A DNA stretch of 7,101 nucleotides from an uncultured Colwellia sp. GTDB taxonomy: Bacteria; Pseudomonadota; Gammaproteobacteria; Enterobacterales; Alteromonadaceae. A program made the translations under genes and the position numbers. Under the pieces are notes generated by a model. It was not told the DNA's origin and did not search any database. It saw only the letters and a program-made list of their open reading frames with translations. Positions 1 to 6,098 of the stretch are shown here, piece after piece (positions within the stretch are counted from its first letter, which is position 1; each line of letters starts with the position of its first letter). The stretch is taken from the NCBI GenBank assembly GCA_913020705.1, contig CAJWBY010000201.1:1-7101 (forward strand), given 5' to 3'.

Positions 1-885
1 TGGCCAATTGTTTTCTGTTTAGCTGTGTTTAGTTTGTTCTGGACGGCAGTCTTACCTCAACTTGAAGTACTCACCCTGAGTTCTATTCGGAGAAGTGCGA
101 AAATTTATGCGCGCATTCGTTTATGGGGCAGTATAGGATTTATTTTTTTAGCGGTTGTGGCTGGCGATTTGATTGAGCGATATTCTGCTGATGCATTCAC
201 TTATTTAGGTGTATTTGTGCTTGCGGGTTTATTTTTATCAAGCATGAAATTGAAGCCAGTAAGAAGTGCAAAGAGTAGTTCGCAAAGTATAGAAAGCATG
301 AGAGATAAGATATTTGAACGCTCGTTTATGTATTTTTTTATTGCTGGTGTGATGCTGCAAATGAGTTTTGGCCCTTATTACGGCTTTTTCGCACTTTATC
401 TTAGAGAGCTTAATTACCCTGGGTTTGCTGTAGGTATTTTTATTGCTATTTCTGTTATCGCTGAAATTCTTATTTTTGTCTATGCAAGTGTGTTTTTCAG
501 ATATTTTCGTTTAAAAACGCTATTAGCCTTGAGCATATTATTAACGGCTTTACGCTGGTTTATGACTGGAAGCTTTGCTGATGTTATTTGGGTTTTAGTC
601 ATGGTTCAATGTATACATGCGCTGAGCTTTGGCTTGTACCATAGTGTTTCTATTCAATTTATTCATCAACATTTCAATGATGACCAACAGAATCGTGGGC
701 AAGCTATTTATATTGGTGGTGTATATGGCTTAGGTGGAGCAATAGGAGCTTATATTGCCGGTATTGTTTGGCAAGGAGGCGAGGGAAGTGAACTTGCCTA
801 TAATCTTGCCGCATTCGCTGCATTCGTCGGGTTTCTGTTTGTTTTATTTATGCAGGATAAACGAGAGACTGGAACTGCAAAATAA
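1..885 (+). CDS. MFS transporter, HcaT-like family, 3' part (5' end outside window)
   Basis: The reading frame is open from base 1 and ends with TAA at 883-885, giving 294 residues in the window. A GTG at 25 could be read as a start, but the hydrophobic frame continues upstream to the edge, so this is a gene cut by the window. Members of the family are about 380-400 residues, so roughly the first 90-100 (about three membrane helices) are missing. The visible part has about nine hydrophobic segments. A polar central linker (about residues 81-105, rich in K/S/R) separates the two halves, as in 12-helix MFS carriers. The stretch PQLEVLTL followed by IRLWGSIGFI matches my memory of the MFS_1-like group that includes the E. 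coli phenylpropionate permease HcaT. It is an inner-membrane protein, probably a proton-coupled symporter. The substrate cannot be told from sequence, and no catabolic genes sit beside it, so the phenylpropionate label should not be taken literally. Confidence 0.85.
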   Translation, partial: WPIVFCLAVFSLFWTAVLPQLEVLTLSSIRRSAKIYARIRLWGSIGFIFLAVVAGDLIERYSADAFTYLGVFVLAGLFLSSMKLKPVRSAKSSSQSIESMRDKIFERSFMYFFIAGVMLQMSFGPYYGFFALYLRELNYPGFAVGIFIAISVIAEILIFVYASVFFRYFRLKTLLALSILLTALRWFMTGSFADVIWVLVMVQCIHALSFGLYHSVSIQFIHQHFNDDQQNRGQAIYIGGVYGLGGAIGAYIAGIVWQGGEGSELAYNLAAFAAFVGFLFVLFMQDKRETGTAK

Positions 886-1012
886 AATAAATTTATCAGC
901 ATCTTTTCACAGAAGTCTTTTAGTGTTTTAAGGTATCTTTAATAGATTGATTTAACGGGGACTTTGAAGTGATTATTCTCTACTTTTTTTAGTGCTAATC
1001 AGTAAATATAAG

Positions 1013-1050
1013 AACCTTCAACCTTGAAATGAAGTACAACGTTGAAGGTT
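1013..1050. terminator. Possible bidirectional terminator between convergent genes
   Basis: AACCTTCAAC (1013-1022) and GTTGAAGGTT (1041-1050) form a perfect 10-bp stem with an 18-nt loop. It lies between the 3' ends of the transporter gene (stop at 885) and the minus-strand protease gene (stop at 1062-1064), where a shared terminator is expected. On the plus strand the stem is followed by a T-rich but interrupted stretch (AGTTAATTTAATT), and on the minus strand by TCTTATATTTA. Neither is a clean U-tract and the loop is large, so termination efficiency is uncertain. Nothing else stands out in 886-1012. Confidence 0.5.
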
Positions 1051-1061
1051 AGTTAATTTAA

Positions 1062-3926
1062 TTACTCAGCATTTATAAGAATGGCCTCTCCTAAACCTAA
1101 AGCCTTCAAACGTGGCAATTGTGATTTAGCATCGCCAACAACTAAGTAAATCATTTGGTCATGATGTAAATGCTTATTGGCTAATGATTTGATGTTGTCT
1201 AATTTTAAGCTTTCAACTAATGATGCTCGCTCTAATACATAGTTTGCAGGTAAATCGTATTGGCTCATATTTTCTAATATCGCCAATTTTGCATTAAATG
1301 TTTCAAACTTTCTTGCATTACTTTTTAAATAGTAACTTTTAGTCGTTTCTAAGTCTTTAGTTGTAAAGTCCTTTTGATAGTCTTCAACCAATGATTTTAT
1401 TAAAGCAATAGCCTCTAAGGTTACGTTAGTACGAACACCGCTACTAATAATAAACTCACCATTTAATTTACTACCACTAAAGCGTGAGCTAACACCATAG
1501 GTATAACCTTTTCCTTCTCTTAACTCTTGCGTCAATTTTGAAGCAAAACTGCCACCACCTAAAATGTAATTCATCACCTGAGCACTGTAATAGTCTTCAT
1601 GCATTGCATTCATAGCGGGGAAGCCAATTCTTAACTGAGATTGCTTTGCATTAGGTACATCATAGAAATATATTTTTGATTTACTCGGTAATGAAGGTGT
1701 TTTAATGTCAGGTAACACTGCATCTGTTTTAAACCAAAGCTTTTCTAAATTATTGAAAGAAGCTAATACGTCTATTTTATTTATATCACCAACAATATGA
1801 ATGTTAGCTAAGCTAGGTGTTAGTTTTGTTTTATAAAAGGCTTTTAAATCGCCTAAACTAATTTTATTAACAGACGCTATAGTGCCTAATAAGTTATTCG
1901 ATAAAATATTATTTTCACCATAAAGTAACTTATTCATTTGGTTATTAGCTAATTGACGTGGGTTTGTTTGTTGCTGTTTTATTCGACTGATTATGTCTTG
2001 TTTAGTTAATGAGAATTCTTTTTCATCCCAGCGAGGTTCAACAATCATTTCTGTAATTAAGTCTACAGTTGCTTGATGATTTCTTGCTAAAGTACTTGCT
2101 GTAATTTTTATTGACTCTTGAGTCGCATAAACATTAATTGTGGCACCTAGTTTCTTAATAGCTTCTTCAAGTTGTGTAGGGGTTTTATTTTTAGTGCCTT
2201 TGTTCATGAGTTCTGCGACTAAATTAGCTACACCCACTTTTTCAGCGTCATCAAATAATAAGCCACCTGCAATATCAATATTAAGTTGTACTAACGGGAC
2301 TTCAGCATTCTTTATTCCATAAACTTGTAAACCATTGTTAAGTTGTTCTTCCCAAACCTTAGGTACTGAAAGTATTGGTGTTTTACCGTAAGTCGGTTCA
2401 ACAGAACGGTCAAATGTTGATGGTGTTTTGGTGTAAGTGGACTGCTGAGATGCATCAAAACTTTGTTCTGCATTGGCAACAATCTTCTCTTCAGTAATTT
2501 GTGACTTTACCGAATTTTTTAACGCTAAATCTTGTTGGCCTTTTGGCACAAAACTCGTGGCAACAACATGTTTGTTCTTTATATATTTATTGTAAACGCG
2601 TAAAACATCTTCTTTAGTAACGGCAAGAATATTTTTAGCTTCTTTATTAATAAAACCAGGATCTTTCGTGAATATATTATATTGAGCTAGTCTGAAACCT
2701 TTGCCTAAAACACTTGAAAGCCCACGGTAAAACGTTGTTTCTTGTCCTGCTTTAATCGTAGATAAGTCTTGTTCACTGAAACCTTTATTTTCAAACTCAA
2801 TAAGCGCTTCATTTATTGCTTGGTTAACTTTATCTAAAGGCGTATTTTCAAAACCTCTTACTTGCAACATTAATTGACCAGCTAACTCTGATTGATATTG
2901 ATACATGGTGACACGCGAGGTTAACTTCAAATCATCAATTAACTTTTGGTTAAGTAGCGCTTTTTTACCATCACTTAGTAATTCAACTAACACGTTTAGA
3001 GCATAACTGTCAGGATGATATTGCGGAACAGTTGGCCACGTTAAGCTGAGTTCAGGCAATTTTGCAAAGTTATCTTCATGATAGATTTTTTTTGTTTGTG
3101 TTAAATTTGCAGATTGTTTTGCTAAAGGCTCTATTTTCTCACCGGCTTCAATTTCATCAAAGTACTTATGTACCCAAGCTTTTGCTTCTGCTTCTTCGAA
3201 GTCGCCAGCAATAACTAAAGTAACATTATTCGGTACATACCAGCTTTTGAAAAAATCTTTAACATCTTGAAGTGTTGAATTTTGTAGATCGATTAATGAG
3301 CCAATAACTTGCCAGTTGTATGGATGACCTTCAGGGTAAAGGTTTTTATCAATAACGTATTGAGTATGGCCGTATGGGCGGTTGTCATTTGATTGTCGTT
3401 TTTCATTTTTTACAACTTGTTTTTCTTTTGCCAGCACTTCTTCTGTTACTGTGTTTATAAAGAAACCTAATTTGTCGGCTTCAGCCCAGATCATTTTTTC
3501 TAGGGCATTATTGGGTACCGTTTGAAAATAATTAGTTCTATCTCGACTTGTTGAACCATTTGCCCCAGAACCACCAATACGAGCGCTCATTTTGTCTAAG
3601 CCCCCTTTGCCAAGGTTTTCTGATTCTAAAAAGAGTAAATGTTCGAATAAATGAGCAAAGCCAGTTCTGCCTTGAATTTCTCTTGCTGAACCTACATGTG
3701 CGGTGAGCGCTACAGCAACAACTGGATCTGAACGGTCTACGTGAAAAACAACTTCTAAACCATTATCTAAAACAAATTTATTGTATTCGATATTTATAGC
3801 GCTATTCGCCGAAGGTTTATTAATACTTTGTTTGTTTAATTCGGTTTGTGATGGTGTTTCTGTTGTATTACAGCCAGCTATAGAAAGGGCAGTAATTATC
3901 GAAAAGCTTAGTGCAGTCCATTTCAT
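1062..3926 (-). CDS. Lipoprotein zinc metallopeptidase, family M16, two-half fused form
   Basis: The 954-residue product has a lipoprotein signal peptide: MKW, a hydrophobic core, then the lipobox IAGC with lipidated Cys19. Residue +2 is Asn, not Asp, which in the E. coli Lol rule favours the outer membrane; the protease would face the periplasm. The N-terminal M16 half (about residues 45-460) carries the inverted zinc motif HLFEH (H92, E95 as catalytic base, H96) and the distal ligand E175 in KNEKRQ, with E168 seven residues before it as in pitrilysin. The C-terminal half (about 520-950) has the corresponding helix as GVANLVAELM with no HxxEH, so it is non-catalytic. It keeps the glycine-rich LGGGSFASKL and the GKGYTYGV motif (Y808/Y810) that help bind substrate. 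Four-domain M16 enzymes close as a clamshell and degrade unfolded peptides. ATG at 3926 is supported by the signal peptide and by AGG seven bases upstream. It appears to be transcribed alone. The natural substrate is unknown; PqqL-like naming would be a guess. Confidence 0.93.
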   Translation of the reverse strand: MKWTALSFSIITALSIAGCNTTETPSQTELNKQSINKPSANSAINIEYNKFVLDNGLEVVFHVDRSDPVVAVALTAHVGSAREIQGRTGFAHLFEHLLFLESENLGKGGLDKMSARIGGSGANGSTSRDRTNYFQTVPNNALEKMIWAEADKLGFFINTVTEEVLAKEKQVVKNEKRQSNDNRPYGHTQYVIDKNLYPEGHPYNWQVIGSLIDLQNSTLQDVKDFFKSWYVPNNVTLVIAGDFEEAEAKAWVHKYFDEIEAGEKIEPLAKQSANLTQTKKIYHEDNFAKLPELSLTWPTVPQYHPDSYALNVLVELLSDGKKALLNQKLIDDLKLTSRVTMYQYQSELAGQLMLQVRGFENTPLDKVNQAINEALIEFENKGFSEQDLSTIKAGQETTFYRGLSSVLGKGFRLAQYNIFTKDPGFINKEAKNILAVTKEDVLRVYNKYIKNKHVVATSFVPKGQQDLALKNSVKSQITEEKIVANAEQSFDASQQSTYTKTPSTFDRSVEPTYGKTPILSVPKVWEEQLNNGLQVYGIKNAEVPLVQLNIDIAGGLLFDDAEKVGVANLVAELMNKGTKNKTPTQLEEAIKKLGATINVYATQESIKITASTLARNHQATVDLITEMIVEPRWDEKEFSLTKQDIISRIKQQQTNPRQLANNQMNKLLYGENNILSNNLLGTIASVNKISLGDLKAFYKTKLTPSLANIHIVGDINKIDVLASFNNLEKLWFKTDAVLPDIKTPSLPSKSKIYFYDVPNAKQSQLRIGFPAMNAMHEDYYSAQVMNYILGGGSFASKLTQELREGKGYTYGVSSRFSGSKLNGEFIISSGVRTNVTLEAIALIKSLVEDYQKDFTTKDLETTKSYYLKSNARKFETFNAKLAILENMSQYDLPANYVLERASLVESLKLDNIKSLANKHLHHDQMIYLVVGDAKSQLPRLKALGLGEAILINAE

Positions 3927-3964
3927 TGGGAAACCTATTATAATTATTATTTCTTAGTATTGAT

Positions 3965-3993
3965 ATTGTGCCCTTTATTCAATAGAACGCCAA
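3965..3993 (-). promoter_or_regulatory. Candidate promoter of the M16 protease gene
   Basis: On the minus strand, TTGGCG (3993-3988) is followed after 17 bases by CACAAT (3970-3965). These match the sigma-70 -35 and -10 boxes at four of six positions each. A promoter is expected here because a strong terminator (4046-4069) separates this gene from suhB upstream. A better-looking TATAAT occurs at 3942-3937, but it would start transcription inside the ribosome binding site, so I do not prefer it. The choice is weakly supported in such AT-rich DNA. Confidence 0.3.
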
Positions 3994-4045
3994 TATAAGT
4001 GCTAAGAATAAGTAAATTTATTGTTAATTATTATTTCATAGATAT

Positions 4046-4069
4046 AAAAAAAGCGCTAAAAGCGCTTTT
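4046..4069 (-). terminator. Intrinsic terminator of suhB
   Basis: Read on the minus strand, AAAAGCGCT, a TTT loop and AGCGCTTTT form a 9-bp perfect stem with a GCGC core, and the T run continues to seven Ts. This is a textbook Rho-independent terminator. It lies 17 bases past the suhB stop codon and separates suhB from the M16 gene on the same strand. On the plus strand only four Ts follow the stem and no plus-strand gene ends here, so it should act in one direction. Confidence 0.92.
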
Positions 4070-4085
4070 AAATTAGGTAGAAGCT

Positions 4086-4889
4086 TTATTTATTAAGAGC
4101 TTCACCTAAATGAGGTCGTATATCTTTTAAAATGGTTTTTAACAAACGAGGGCAGGCTGCAACAACATTACCAGATACGGTATGGTTATGGTCGCCAACA
4201 AAGTCGGTTACTAAACCACCAGCTTCAATAATTAATAATTCACCCGCAGCAGATTCCCAAGGCTTCAAGCCTATTTGAAAATAACCGTCAACGCGTCCAG
4301 CAGCTACGTATGCTAAATCTAATGCAGGAGAACCTGAGCTACGTAAATCTGAAGACTTTGTGAATAATGTTTTAAACATTTCTAAATAAGCGTTGCTGTG
4401 TTGCTTGTGCTTAAATGGAAAGCCAGTTGCGAGAATTGCACCTGAAAGTTCTTTATGTTGCTTTACACGTATACGAAAGCCATTAAGTTGAGCACCTTTA
4501 CCGCGACTAGCAGTAAATAATTCACCACGTGAAGGATCAAAAATAATTGCTTGGTCAAGCTTGCCTTTCACTTTTAAAGCAATAGACACTGAGAAGTGAG
4601 GGATGCCTTTAATAAAGTTTGTTGTACCGTTTATAGGATCAATAATCCATTGGAAATTATCATCTTTTCCTTTAATCACGCCACATTCTTCACCAATTAT
4701 AGTGTGGTCAGGGTATGATTTTTTTAAGGTTTCAATAATGGCTTCTTCAGCGCTTAAGTCAGCGCTAGTCACAAAATCATTTGTGCCTTTAGCTTGAACT
4801 TCAACTTTATCTAATTGTTCAATGGCACGAACAATAACTTTACCTGCGTTACGCGCAGCGCGAATACCAATATTAAGCATAGGATGCAT
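4086..4889 (-). CDS. suhB: SuhB, inositol monophosphatase-family antitermination factor with altered active site
   Basis: The product has 267 residues, the same length as E. coli SuhB, and aligns with it from end to end (MHPMLNIGIRAARNAG start; ATGFPFK; ALDLAYVAAGRVDG; AAGELL). The frame stays open 17 codons further upstream to an ATG at 4940. The MHPML start at 4889 matches the family exactly and has AAGG ten bases upstream, so I choose it. SuhB belongs to the Mg-dependent IMPase fold. In E. coli its important role is in the Nus-factor complex for rRNA transcription antitermination and rRNA folding. E67 and D84 of the metal site are present, but the DPxDGT motif reads DPINGT (N87), the WDxAAG motif reads WESAAG (E212), and the inositol-contacting Glu is Gln (Q205). 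Phosphatase activity is therefore doubtful, while the fold looks intact. Position 184 is Ser where E. coli has Arg. The gene is monocistronic with its own terminator, and is divergent from trmJ as in E. coli. The identity is secure; loss of catalysis is inferred. Confidence 0.95.
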   Translation of the reverse strand: MHPMLNIGIRAARNAGKVIVRAIEQLDKVEVQAKGTNDFVTSADLSAEEAIIETLKKSYPDHTIIGEECGVIKGKDDNFQWIIDPINGTTNFIKGIPHFSVSIALKVKGKLDQAIIFDPSRGELFTASRGKGAQLNGFRIRVKQHKELSGAILATGFPFKHKQHSNAYLEMFKTLFTKSSDLRSSGSPALDLAYVAAGRVDGYFQIGLKPWESAAGELLIIEAGGLVTDFVGDHNHTVSGNVVAACPRLLKTILKDIRPHLGEALNK

Positions 4890-4899
4890 ATAGAGACTA

Positions 4900-4903
4900 C
4901 CTT
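4900..4903 (-). promoter_or_regulatory. Ribosome binding site deciding the suhB start
   Basis: AAGG on the minus strand (within AAAAGGTAG) lies ten bases before the ATG at 4889. It supports the 267-residue SuhB over the longer frame starting at 4940. That longer frame would place part of the boxA-containing leader region right next to coding sequence and has no family support for its extra 17 residues. Confidence 0.65.
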
Positions 4904-4944
4904 TTACATATCTAGTAAATAGAATTAAACAGTATAACAACTTT

Positions 4945-4983
4945 TATAAAGAACGAGGCTTGCCGCCGAGCGGATTTTCAAGC
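4945..4983 (-). promoter_or_regulatory. suhB mRNA leader: boxB-like hairpin followed by boxA-like element
   Basis: On the minus strand, GCTTG (4983-4979) pairs with CAAGC (4962-4958), and inside it CCGC pairs with GCGG around a TCG loop. AAAAT bulges on the 5' side. After three bases comes GTTCTTTATAA (4954-4944), which differs at one base from the boxA consensus as I recall it (GYTCTTTAANA). Hairpin then boxA is the order of boxB and boxA in E. coli rRNA leaders. BoxA RNA is bound by NusB-NusE (S10), and SuhB joins that complex. From memory, E. coli suhB is itself repressed by Nus factors through a boxA in its 5' UTR, so this element fits autoregulation. The boxA lies about 55 bases before the start codon. 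The hairpin is seen directly; its function is inferred. Confidence 0.6.
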
Positions 4984-4989
4984 GCGCAA

Positions 4990-4998
4990 ATTATAGCA
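4990..4998 (-). promoter_or_regulatory. suhB promoter, extended -10 with GC-rich discriminator
   Basis: TGCTATAAT on the minus strand (4998-4990) is a perfect extended -10 box. No good -35 is present at the right distance (TCGCTA at 17 bases is poor), which extended -10 promoters tolerate. Transcription should start near 4983, at the foot of the leader hairpin, giving a leader of about 94 bases. The bases just after the -10 are TTGCGCGC, very GC-rich in an AT-rich gap. Such discriminators are typical of promoters under stringent or growth-rate control, such as those of rRNA genes. Confidence 0.65.
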
Positions 4999-5144
4999 AA
5001 ATTATATGTGATTAGCGACCATAAATTTTTAATATCGCTAAAGCATTAAAATTCTTATAGATGTTTAATAACTAACACATAATTATTCGTACTAATCATT
5101 TTAATAAAAATTGATGATTTTTTCTCAGCACAAGGTTAATGTTC

Positions 5145-5153
5145 TGTGATAAT
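5145..5153 (+). promoter_or_regulatory. Candidate trmJ promoter (extended -10)
   Basis: TGTGATAAT has the TGn extension and a GATAAT hexamer (five of six matches to TATAAT). The -35 region (TCAGCA at 17 bases) is weak. Transcription would begin near 5160, leaving a leader of about 65 bases. The hexamer is half of a perfect 12-bp palindrome, GATAATATTATC (5148-5159). TATAGT at 5192-5197 is an alternative -10 with a worse -35. The rest of the 336-bp gap between suhB and trmJ (5000-5144) is AT-rich, and I see no gene or further motif in it. Confidence 0.4.
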
Positions 5154-5225
5154 ATTATCCTTAATTTTAGCCATCTAGATAGTTAACTTATTATAGTTTA
5201 GCTACAAACTGAGTAATTGAAGATA

Positions 5226-6038
5226 ATGTCAGAACAATCATCACTTTTAAGCAATGTTCGTATTGTATTAGTCAATACTTCCGATTGTCGTAATATTGGT
5301 TCAGCTGCGCGCGCCATGAAAACTATGGGATTAAGTGAACTCATATTAGTTGATCCTATTGAAATGCCAAATGGTCAGGCACAAGCTTTAGCTGCGGGCG
5401 CTACTGACGTGTTAAAAAATGCAAAGGTTGTAGGAACTTTAGCTGAAGCTATTAGTGAATGTGGCTTGGTTGTTGGGACTAGTGCGCGTTCTAGAACTCT
5501 TCCTTGGCCGATGTTAGAACCAAGAGGGTGTGGAGAAAAGCTTGTTGAAGAAGCTCACAATTTTCCTGTTGCACTCGTATTTGGTCGTGAAAGTAGTGGT
5601 TTAACCAATGATGAATTACAACTTTGTCATTTTCATGTGCAGATCCCTGCAAATCCTGAGTATAGTTCGTTGAACTTAGCGATGGCGGTACAAACACTCA
5701 GTTATGAAGTGCGCACGAGCTTTTTAATTGATCAACAAAAAGAATTTAAAATTAATGGTGAGAATCTAAGTAAGAATCTACCGAAGAAAGTTGTTGATGA
5801 AGAAGAACAGTTTCCAATTATGGAAGAAACAGAACGTTTTTATCAGCATTTTGAAGAAGCATTAAAAGCGACTGGTTTTATTACGCCTTCTCACCCAGGA
5901 TTGGTGATGACTAAGTTACGCCGTCTATTTACTCGAGCACGCCCAGATGTAAAAGAAGTAAAAATGATGCGTGGTATTTTAGCTTCAGTACAAAGAACAG
6001 CTAAAGCAAACGAAAATAAAGAACAGAATAAAGAATAA
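5226..6038 (+). CDS. trmJ: tRNA (cytidine/uridine-32) 2'-O-methyltransferase TrmJ
   Basis: This 270-residue protein aligns with E. coli TrmJ (about 246 residues), which uses S-adenosylmethionine to methylate the 2'-OH of nucleotide 32 in the tRNA anticodon loop. It is a cytoplasmic SPOUT-class (trefoil-knot) homodimer. The three family motifs are present: NIGSAAR at 23-29, with the catalytic-type Arg; [14 protein letters not shown] from 118, the AdoMet knot loop; and [17 protein letters not shown] at 140-156. The C-terminal helical part keeps [16 protein letters not shown] and [12 protein letters not shown]. The extra length is a Lys/Asn/Glu-rich linker at about 168-196 and a charged C-terminal tail. 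The frame stays open to a TTG at 5217, but ATG at 5226 is the better start. No strong Shine-Dalgarno is visible (GAAG only three bases away, GAG at 5211). The gene is divergent from suhB and 60 bases upstream of cysE, so the two may be co-transcribed. Confidence 0.95.
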   Translation: MSEQSSLLSNVRIVLVNTSDCRNIGSAARAMKTMGLSELILVDPIEMPNGQAQALAAGATDVLKNAKVVGTLAEAISECGLVVGTSARSRTLPWPMLEPRGCGEKLVEEAHNFPVALVFGRESSGLTNDELQLCHFHVQIPANPEYSSLNLAMAVQTLSYEVRTSFLIDQQKEFKINGENLSKNLPKKVVDEEEQFPIMEETERFYQHFEEALKATGFITPSHPGLVMTKLRRLFTRARPDVKEVKMMRGILASVQRTAKANENKEQNKE

Positions 6039-6055
6039 TTATAGTAGACACTTAT

Positions 6056-6083
6056 TATATTGGTGTTTACATACACCAATATA
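6056..6083. repeat. Perfect 11-bp inverted repeat just upstream of the cysE ribosome binding site
   Basis: TATATTGGTGT (6056-6066) and ACACCAATATA (6073-6083) are exact reverse complements around a TTACAT spacer. The cysE Shine-Dalgarno AAGGA begins four bases later. There is no T run after the stem, so it is not an intrinsic terminator. It could be a repressor or activator operator for cysE, or an mRNA hairpin that insulates trmJ from cysE or affects cysE translation. It does not match any operator I can name with confidence. Confidence 0.8.
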
Positions 6084-6098
6084 GAGAAGGATAGAATT

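Noticed and set aside
2140..2322. 60-codon plus-strand frame inside the M16 gene
   Set aside because: It is antisense to well-conserved M16 coding sequence, with no ribosome binding site or recognisable protein.
3937..3942. TATAAT on the minus strand just ahead of the M16 gene
   Set aside because: Transcription from it would start within a few bases of the ATG and remove the ribosome binding site; it is probably chance in AT-rich DNA.
4603..4797. 64-codon plus-strand frame inside suhB
   Set aside because: It mirrors suhB codons on the opposite strand and has no independent support.
4890..4940. Upstream ATG at 4940 giving SuhB 17 extra N-terminal residues
   Set aside because: The extra residues have no counterpart in the family, and the MHPML start at 4889 matches E. 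coli SuhB exactly with a Shine-Dalgarno at a usable distance.
5491..5697. 68-codon minus-strand frame inside trmJ
   Set aside because: It is a shadow of the conserved TrmJ knot region.
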